Positions 58,783 to 64,000 of a stretch of DNA of 64,000 bases are shown in pieces (position 1 is the first letter of the stretch; each line of letters opens with the position of its first letter). The stretch comes from Streptomyces sp. NRRL F-2580. Lineage in GTDB: Bacteria; Actinomycetota; Actinomycetes; Streptomycetales; Streptomycetaceae. The stretch lies in the NCBI RefSeq assembly GCF_000720115.1, contig NZ_JOIR01000040.1:1-64000 (forward strand), in the 5' to 3' direction. The notes beneath the pieces were generated by a model, which had not been told where the DNA came from, did no database searches, and saw only the letters and a list, made by a program, of their open reading frames with translations. The position numbers and the translations under genes are program-made.

Positions 58783-59599
58783 ATGTACGCGCTCTACGTC
58801 GGCGTGGCCGGCGTCCTGCTCGCGCTCCAGGTCGAGGACATCGACCCGGCGGACAAGGTGGCGAACTTCGGCCTGATAGCAGGGGTCCCGGCGAGCTTCG
58901 CCACGGTCTTCAACCCCGTCGCCGGCGCCCTGTCCGACCGCAGCGGACGGCGCCACCCCTCTGGATCCTCGGCGGCGGACTCGCCGCCGTCCCGGCGATG
59001 TTCCTGCTCGGCCTCGCCGACACGATCCTGCTGATCACGATCGCCTGGTGCCTCGGCCAGGCCGTCATGATCGTCTACCAGGCGGGCATCACCTCGCTAC
59101 CAGCTCTACATCCTCCAGGACCACACCGTGCTGCCCGACGGCATGGAACCGGAGGCCGCGGTGGCGGTGTTGATGCCGCTGACCAGTGTGGCGATGGTCG
59201 TCTCCACCCGGTCCTCGGCGGATACCTACCGACAGGTTCGACCGCCGCAAGCTCTTCGTCGGCGCCTCCGCGCTGCTGTTGGCCGTCGCGCTCACCATCC
59301 CGGCCGTGTCGGCCAGCTGGACCGCGATGCTGGCCTTCTCCGTGGTCAACGGGCTGGCGTTCGGCTGCTACATGGCGGTGGACACCGCGCTCGTGACGAT
59401 GGTGCTCCCCAAGGCCGAGGACGCGGCCCGAGACATGGGCGTGCTCAACATCGCCACCGCCGGCCCGCAGATCGTCGCGCCGTTCATCGCCTCGGTGATC
59501 GTCTCGCTCAGCGGCGGGTACACCGCGCTGTTCGTCGTCGCGGCCGTGCTGGCGGTGGCGGGGGCGCCGGCCGTGAAGCCGATCCGCAGCGTGCGCTGA
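58783..59599 (+). pseudogene. MFS transporter, deleted and frame-disrupted
   Basis: The opening ALYVGVAGVLLALQVEDIDP, DKVANFGLIAGVPASFATVF and NPVAGALSDRSGRR is a good MFS start. Then frames change: ILGGGLAAVPAMFLLGLADT and LLITIAWCLGQAVMIVYQAG, then YQLYILQDHTVLPDGMEPEA, and finally DRFDRRKLFVGASALLLAVA through to a normal C-terminus. Besides at least three frame changes, the join ITS/YQLYILQDH near 59097 skips roughly the middle third of a normal 12-helix protein. The gene is dead. Its repressor and operator next door remain. Confidence 0.8.
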
Positions 59600-59693
59600 C
59601 CGAAGACGCCGCACCCGTGGTCCGTACCTTCGACCGAAACTCGCGGCTCCCCGAGCACAGTTCACACCCTCGAGACTCGAGAAAGGCACCACC

Positions 59694-60389
59694 GTGCAGC
59701 TGCACACCCAGACCTGGGGCGAGGGCGACCGCATCGCCCTCCTGATCCACGGCATCATGGCCGACCACCGGACCTGGCGCCGGGTCGGCCCCGCCCTCGC
59801 CGACCGCGGCTACCGCGTCATCGCCGTGGACCTGCGGGGCCACGGGGCCAGCGGCCGTGGCGCGTACAGCCCGGAGCTCTACGCCGACGACGTGGTCGAG
59901 ACGCTGCCGGCCGGCGCCGAACTCGCCATCGGCCACTCCCTCGGCGGCCTCACCCTGTCGCTCGCGGTGGACCGGCTGAAGCCGCGGCGGGCGGTGTACT
60001 CCGACCCCGGCTGGCACTTGGCCGCCCCCGCGGAGGGTTTCGGCCCGGAGCTGCTGGCCCGGTTCAAGCCGGCGACCAGGGAAGAGATCCAGGCGATGAG
60101 TCCGCGCTGGGAGGACGTGGACGTCGACATCGAGCTGGCGACCCTGGCGCTGTGGGACGAGCAGACGGCCCTGAGCCTCGCCCCGCTGCTCGGCGCCGAC
60201 CTGATGCCGGCGGCTCCGGTGGTGCCGTCGCTGGTCCAGCTCGCCGATCCGAGCCAGTTGATCTCGCCGGAGCGGGCAGAGCTGCTCAAGAGCCGCGGCT
60301 TCCACGTGCGTTCGGGCGCCGGGGCCGGACACACCATCCACCGCGACGACTTCGACGGGTTCATGGCCTCCCTGGAGGGCTGGATCTAG
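59694..60389 (+). CDS. Alpha/beta hydrolase
   Basis: The 231-residue hydrolase has an oxyanion region LLIHGIMADHRTW, DLRGHGASGRG, nucleophile Ser in GHSLGG (near 82) and the catalytic histidine in GAGHTIHRDDF near the end. An acid lies between them. The cap region is short. Substrate unknown; esterase or C-C hydrolase are both possible. GTG 59694 has GAAAGG 8 bases upstream. Confidence 0.88.
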   Translation: MQLHTQTWGEGDRIALLIHGIMADHRTWRRVGPALADRGYRVIAVDLRGHGASGRGAYSPELYADDVVETLPAGAELAIGHSLGGLTLSLAVDRLKPRRAVYSDPGWHLAAPAEGFGPELLARFKPATREEIQAMSPRWEDVDVDIELATLALWDEQTALSLAPLLGADLMPAAPVVPSLVQLADPSQLISPERAELLKSRGFHVRSGAGAGHTIHRDDFDGFMASLEGWI

Positions 60390-60462
60390 CACTGCCGAGA
60401 CCGTGCGGTCCGCGCCCACGGCGGGTTCTCCCGGTGTCAGTGGCGGCTGCCAGACTGGCGCC

Positions 60463-61131
60463 ATGAACAACGAGGTTGAGCACGACGGCCGGGTGGACCC
60501 GGTATCCCTGCTGCTGCGCACGGACTGGAACGCCGTGGAGCACTGCTGCCCGGACGTGGCACCGCAGACGCCCGTGATCCTGCGGGAACTGCTGGACGAC
60601 GACCCGCGCGTCCAGGGATACGCCTTGCGCTGCCTGGCCGAAGCCCTCACCAGTGGGAACGTCTTCTACACCGCCACGGCTCCCGCGGCCCGGTACGTGG
60701 CCGCGGTCCTGGGGGACCCACGGACCCTGGCGCAGGTCACCGACCGCAGCGAGCACGAGGTGTACGACCTGGGTCCGCAGGCCCCGTTCCCGCTGCGCGC
60801 CGGCCTGATGACCTGGCTGGGGGACTCGATCGTCGACGCGATCGCCCAGCAGGGGCGGCCCTACGGCGACGAGGAGGACCTCGACGCGTTCCTCGACCTC
60901 GCGCCGGAGTTCTACGCGGCCGTGCACCCCTTCCTCGCCTCCGGCTCCCCCGGCATACGCGAGGCGGCCCTGGGCGCGCTCCTGCCACTGCTGCGCCTGC
61001 CCGCCCTGGCCGACCGGGGCCCCGCCCACCGTGACCAGGTCCTCGCCGCAGCCCTCGGTGACGGCCCCCACCGCTGGCGGGCCGTCGACACGCTCTCCTC
61101 CTGGGGCGAGGACGTCTCGCCCCTGCTCTGA
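60463..61131 (+). CDS. HEAT-like repeat protein
   Basis: The 222-residue all-helical protein consists of paired helices such as TPVILRELLDDDPRVQGYAL, RCLAEALTSGN, IREAALGALLPLLRLPALAD and HRDQVLAAALGDGPHRWRAV. The pattern suggests three to five HEAT-type repeats. It has no signal peptide or catalytic motif. CAGACT lies about ten bases before the ATG with no ribosome site, so a leaderless message is possible. Similar small proteins act as scaffolds or immunity proteins, but nothing here decides that. Confidence 0.65.
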   Translation: MNNEVEHDGRVDPVSLLLRTDWNAVEHCCPDVAPQTPVILRELLDDDPRVQGYALRCLAEALTSGNVFYTATAPAARYVAAVLGDPRTLAQVTDRSEHEVYDLGPQAPFPLRAGLMTWLGDSIVDAIAQQGRPYGDEEDLDAFLDLAPEFYAAVHPFLASGSPGIREAALGALLPLLRLPALADRGPAHRDQVLAAALGDGPHRWRAVDTLSSWGEDVSPLL

Positions 61132-61232
61132 CCGCCGCCCATCCCCAACGTCGGGGCCTACACGGGTAGTCGTGCCCGGTGGGTCCCCCGTACCGTCTAC
61201 CTACCGAACGGTAATAGGGGGAGTGGTTCGCG

Positions 61233-62642
61233 ATGTCGGATGCTTCAGCCGGCCTGGTCGAGATGGCCGCAGCGCTCGCCGAAGGCAGCGTGTCTGCACG
61301 GCAGTTGACCGAGCGGGCGCTGCGCCGGATCGCGGCGGCGCAGCCGGAGCTCAACGCCTTCCGGACCGTACGCGCCGACGCCGCGCTCGCCGAGGCGGAC
61401 GCGGCGGACCGGCGGCTGGCCGCGGGCGAGCGGCTGCCCCTGCTGGGCGTACCGCTCGCGGTCAAGGACGACATGGACCTGGCCGGGGAGCCGACCGCCT
61501 TCGGCTGCGCCGGGCCCTTCTCCCCGAAGGCGGCCGACTGCGAGGCGGTACGGAGGCTGCGCGCGGCCGGTGCGGTCATCGTCGGCAAGACGCAGACGCC
61601 GGAGCTCGGGCAGTGGCCCTTCACCGAGGGCGACGCCTTCGGCGCGACCCGCAATCCGTGGAACCCGGCCTACTCGCCCGGCGGTTCCTCGGGCGGCTCG
61701 GCGGCGGCCGTGGCGGCGGGCCTGGTCCCGGCGGCGCTGGGCTCGGACGGTGCCGGTTCGGTCCGGATCCCCGCGGCCTGGACCCACCTGATCGGAGTGA
61801 AACCGCAGCGCGGGCGCATCTCCACCTGGCCGGAGCCGGAGTCCTTCCACGGGCTCACGGTCAACGGCGTACTGGCCCGTACCGTCGCCGACGCGGCGCT
61901 CCTGCTGGACGCCGCGAGCGGCCCGCACCCCGAGGACCTGCACCGCCCGGCCCGCATCTCCGCGGTCGAGGCGGTCCGGCGCACCCCGCGCCGGCTGCGG
62001 ATCGCCCTCTCCTTCGGGATGCCCTTCACCGCCACGCCCAAGTCACTGGATCCGCAGGTGCGTTCCGCGGTGGAGCGGCTGGCCGGGCGGCTGGAGGCGC
62101 TGGGGCACGAGGTGGTCCCGGAGGACCCGCGGTACGGCCCGATCGGCCTGACCTTCGTACCCCGCGCGACCAGCGGCGTACGGGACTGGGCGGCCCGGGT
62201 ACCGGATCCGGCGCTGCTGGACCCGCGTACGCACGAGGCGGTACGGACCGGCCGGATCCTGGGCGGGCTGGCCCTGCGGGTCTCCCGCCGGACGGAGGCG
62301 GCGCTGGGGCGGCGGGTCGGTGAGATCTTCGGCCGTTACGACGTGGTGCTGACCCCGACGACGGCCACTCCGCCGCTGCGGATCGGGGCGCTGGCCGGTC
62401 TCGGTGCCATGGCCACGGACCGGGCGATGATCGCCGCCTGCCCGTACGCGTGGGCATGGAACGTCCTGGGGTGGCCGGGGGTGAACGTCCCGGCGGGGTT
62501 CACGGTCGAGGGGCTGCCGGTGGGAGCCCAGTTGCTGGGTCCGGCGGACTCGGAGCCGCTGCTGCTGGCGCTGGCCGCGCAGGTCGAGGCGGCGCAGGAC
62601 TGGGCGGCGCGGCGGCCGGATCCGGTAAGGGCCGGCGTGTGA
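61233..62642 (+). CDS. Amidase (amidase-signature family)
   Basis: The 469-residue enzyme has the Ser-cisSer-Lys triad: K78 in VKDDMD, the glycine/serine loop SPGGSSGGSAAAVAAG (148-163) and nucleophile S176 in GSDGAGSVRIPA. The late PTTATPPLRIG is also typical. It hydrolyses a carboxamide to acid and ammonia; it is not GatA, since there are no gatB/gatC neighbours. It stands alone. ATG 61233 lies after GGGGGAG. Confidence 0.92.
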   Translation: MSDASAGLVEMAAALAEGSVSARQLTERALRRIAAAQPELNAFRTVRADAALAEADAADRRLAAGERLPLLGVPLAVKDDMDLAGEPTAFGCAGPFSPKAADCEAVRRLRAAGAVIVGKTQTPELGQWPFTEGDAFGATRNPWNPAYSPGGSSGGSAAAVAAGLVPAALGSDGAGSVRIPAAWTHLIGVKPQRGRISTWPEPESFHGLTVNGVLARTVADAALLLDAASGPHPEDLHRPARISAVEAVRRTPRRLRIALSFGMPFTATPKSLDPQVRSAVERLAGRLEALGHEVVPEDPRYGPIGLTFVPRATSGVRDWAARVPDPALLDPRTHEAVRTGRILGGLALRVSRRTEAALGRRVGEIFGRYDVVLTPTTATPPLRIGALAGLGAMATDRAMIAACPYAWAWNVLGWPGVNVPAGFTVEGLPVGAQLLGPADSEPLLLALAAQVEAAQDWAARRPDPVRAGV

Positions 62643-62796
62643 GGTGCGGTGGCGGGGGCCCGGACCGCGGGTCCGGTGAGGGTCGGGGTACGGGGCCACG
62701 GAGCCGGAGTGCCGACAGTAGGCCTCCGTGACAGGCTGAATGGGGGGATCTCGCCGGTCCGGCCGCCGCGCCGGCCCTGCACCCTAGGAGACCGAA

Positions 62797-63234
62797 ATGG
62801 CCAGTGACGCCAGCAGGCCCCAGGCAGGCCAAGGGCAACCGCGCCCCTGGCACGCGCCCACGTCCGGTACTACCCTCCTGGCGGGAGTGCTGATGGTCTT
62901 CGGAGGGGCGATGGCGTTCCTCGAAGGGATCGCTGCCGTCGCCAGCGACGACCTGTTCGTCGTGACGCGCCACTACGTGTTCGAGTTCAGCCTGACCGGC
63001 TGGGGCTGGATCCACCTCATCCTGGGCATCGCCCTCGTCGTCGCCGGATGCGCCGTACTCGGCGGAGCCCTGTGGGGGCGCTACTTCGGCATCGTGGTCG
63101 CCGGACTCGGCGCGATCGCCAACTTCCTCTGGATCCCGTACTACCCCTGGTGGGCACTGACCCTGGTCGTCGTCAACCTCTTCATCGTCTGGGCCCTGTG
63201 CACGGGCTCGCACCGGGAAGCGGACATGACCTGA
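62797..63234 (+). CDS. DUF7144 family membrane protein
   Basis: The 145-residue protein has a polar N-terminus and four membrane helices. It contains LMVFGGAMAFLEGIAAV, then FSLTGWGWIHLILGIALVVA (the family signature), GRYFGIVVAGLGAIANFLWI and YPWWALTLVVVNLFIVWALC. The function is unknown. ATG 62797 has TAGGAG in front. Confidence 0.85.
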   Translation: MASDASRPQAGQGQPRPWHAPTSGTTLLAGVLMVFGGAMAFLEGIAAVASDDLFVVTRHYVFEFSLTGWGWIHLILGIALVVAGCAVLGGALWGRYFGIVVAGLGAIANFLWIPYYPWWALTLVVVNLFIVWALCTGSHREADMT

Positions 63235-63289
63235 CCGCCCGACCCGGCCGCACGGGGGCGCGGGGGCGGACCCAGTAACCTCGGCGGGA

Positions 63290-63752
63290 TGACGGCACTT
63301 TCGCATTACGGCAACGGCCACACCGACCAGCCCGGCCGCGACGGGGACACGGCGACCACCGAGGCCGACGCCCGCGCCATCGGCTCCGTGCGCACCGAGT
63401 ACGCGCCCGACCCCGACGGCGACCCCGACCCCGGCGAGATCGTGTGGACCTGGGTCCCGTACGAGGAGAACGACGGCCGCGGGAAGGACCGGCCGGTGCT
63501 GGTCGTCGCGCGGGAGGCGGGCGGGCGGACCCTGCTCGCCGTACAGCTGTCCAGCAAGCGGCACGACCACGACCGCGAGTGGGTGCCGATCGGGACCGGA
63601 CCCTGGGACAGCGCGGGCCGCGAGTCTGGGCGGACGTCGACCGGGTGCTGCGGGTGCACGAGTCCGGGATGCGGCGCGAGGCCTGCGCGCTGGACCGGGG
63701 ACGCTTCCGGCTGGTCGTCGACCGGCTGCGCGAGCGCTACGGCTGGACGTAA
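63290..63752 (+). pseudogene. PemK/MazF-like protein with a frameshift
   Basis: From ATG 63290 the protein reads well through EIVWTWVPYEENDGRGKDRP, VLVVAREAGGRTLLAVQLSS and DREWVPIGTGPWDSAGR, a PemK/MazF-type beta-barrel. Near 63626 one base appears to be missing. The next frame gives WADVDRVLRVHESGMRREAC and ends LVVDRLRERYGWT with a stop, the expected C-terminus. No antitoxin gene is adjacent. This family is widespread in Streptomyces as a solitary gene, so a toxin role is doubtful. Confidence 0.7.
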
Positions 63753-63768
63753 GGCACGGGCACGGGGC

Positions 63769-63799
63769 GGGACGGCGGCGGCCGAGCCCTCGCCGTCCC
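63769..63799. terminator. Terminator between convergent genes
   Basis: GGGACGGCG (63769-63777) pairs with CGCCGTCCC (63791-63799), and the stem can extend further with a bulge. It lies between the PemK-like and TIGR02452 genes. Confidence 0.65.
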
Positions 63800-63818
63800 G
63801 TCCCGCCCCGTCCCGCCT

Positions 63819-64000
63819 TCAGGCCCCGAAACCCGCGAAGGCGCGCTCGAAGGCCTCCCGCGTCTCGGGCTTGCGGTCCAGCACCCCGAACACCACCCGT
63901 TCGAACACCCCGGAGAACGGGCCCGCCAGCAGCCCCCGGAAGGCCTCGGCCACCTCCGCCGGGTCGTTCTGGAACACCCCGCAGCCCCACGCCCCCAGCA
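63819..64000 (-). CDS. TIGR02452 family protein (microbial PARG-like), C-terminal fragment
   Basis: The visible 60 residues read LLGAWGCGVFQNDPAEVAEA, FRGLLAGPFSGVFERVVFGV and end KPETREAFERAFAGFGA. GAWGCGVFQNDP is the C-terminal signature of the TIGR02452 / macro-fold poly(ADP-ribose) glycohydrolase-like family. The N-terminal part and start lie beyond the window. Confidence 0.8.
   Translation of the reverse strand, partial: LGAWGCGVFQNDPAEVAEAFRGLLAGPFSGVFERVVFGVLDRKPETREAFERAFAGFGA

Noticed and set aside
61233..62642. GatA subunit of the tRNA amidotransferase
   Set aside because: The amidase triad fits, but gatB and gatC are absent and the binding-region sequence differs from GatA.

Overview
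The window comes from a high-GC actinomycete, almost certainly a Streptomyces chromosome. G+C is very high, nearly all codons end in G or C, GTG and TTG starts occur, and the gene content is typical of that genus: SpoIIE-type phosphatases, DUF6230/DUF6114, DUF5988, LacI-run sugar loci, and an LAXTG surface protein. No rRNA, tRNA, CRISPR array or replication origin was recognised.

Layout. 1-14000 is a stress and envelope block: a PRC-barrel fragment, an ATP-grasp ligase, a fatty acid desaturase, a transaldolase fused to an extra C-terminal domain, a STAS protein, an anti-sigma-type ATPase, a GAF-SpoIIE phosphatase, a three-gene envelope operon (DUF3618, holin-X, helical membrane protein), a large-subunit catalase with an internal deletion, an SPW membrane protein and GlsB. 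Two sites resemble sigma-B-type promoters. 14100-17750 carries mobile-element debris (a dead IS630, a truncated integrase) around a DUF4279 gene and a drug exporter.

18060-35450 is an L-arabinose regulon: araD, a LacI-type regulator, galM, a YtfQRT/YjfF-type ABC transporter, araB, araA, and a second ChvE/MmsAB-type transporter. Copies of one palindrome (TTGTGAGCGCTAACAA and variants) lie at each promoter region, so one repressor probably controls sugar entry, mutarotation and conversion to D-xylulose 5-phosphate. Between araA and the second transporter lie scraps of an araB-like gene and a GH29 fucosidase.

35500-37540 holds a decayed PhyH dioxygenase operon divergent from an AraC-family gene with a broken 5' end. 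37600-47500 holds a pirin, a TPR protein, 1.1 kb of non-coding DNA with a 25-bp minisatellite, an RlmG-like methyltransferase, a MerR regulator, a tightly overlapping DUF6230-DUF6114-secreted-protein operon, an XRE regulator divergent from an SDR operon, and a phosphoesterase. 47570-53600 is strongly decayed: two exported-protein pseudogenes, an IS5-type remnant and an SDR/TetR deletion scar, among an intact methyltransferase, DUF5988 protein and flavin disulfide reductase. 53750-64000 holds thioredoxin, aldehyde dehydrogenase, thiolase, a LacI regulator with a perfect operator beside a dead transporter, a hydrolase, a HEAT-like protein, an amidase, a membrane protein, a frameshifted PemK-like gene and the end of a TIGR02452 gene.

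An unusual number of genes are frame-disrupted. Some carry real deletions or catalytic substitutions. Others differ by one base and could be consensus errors.
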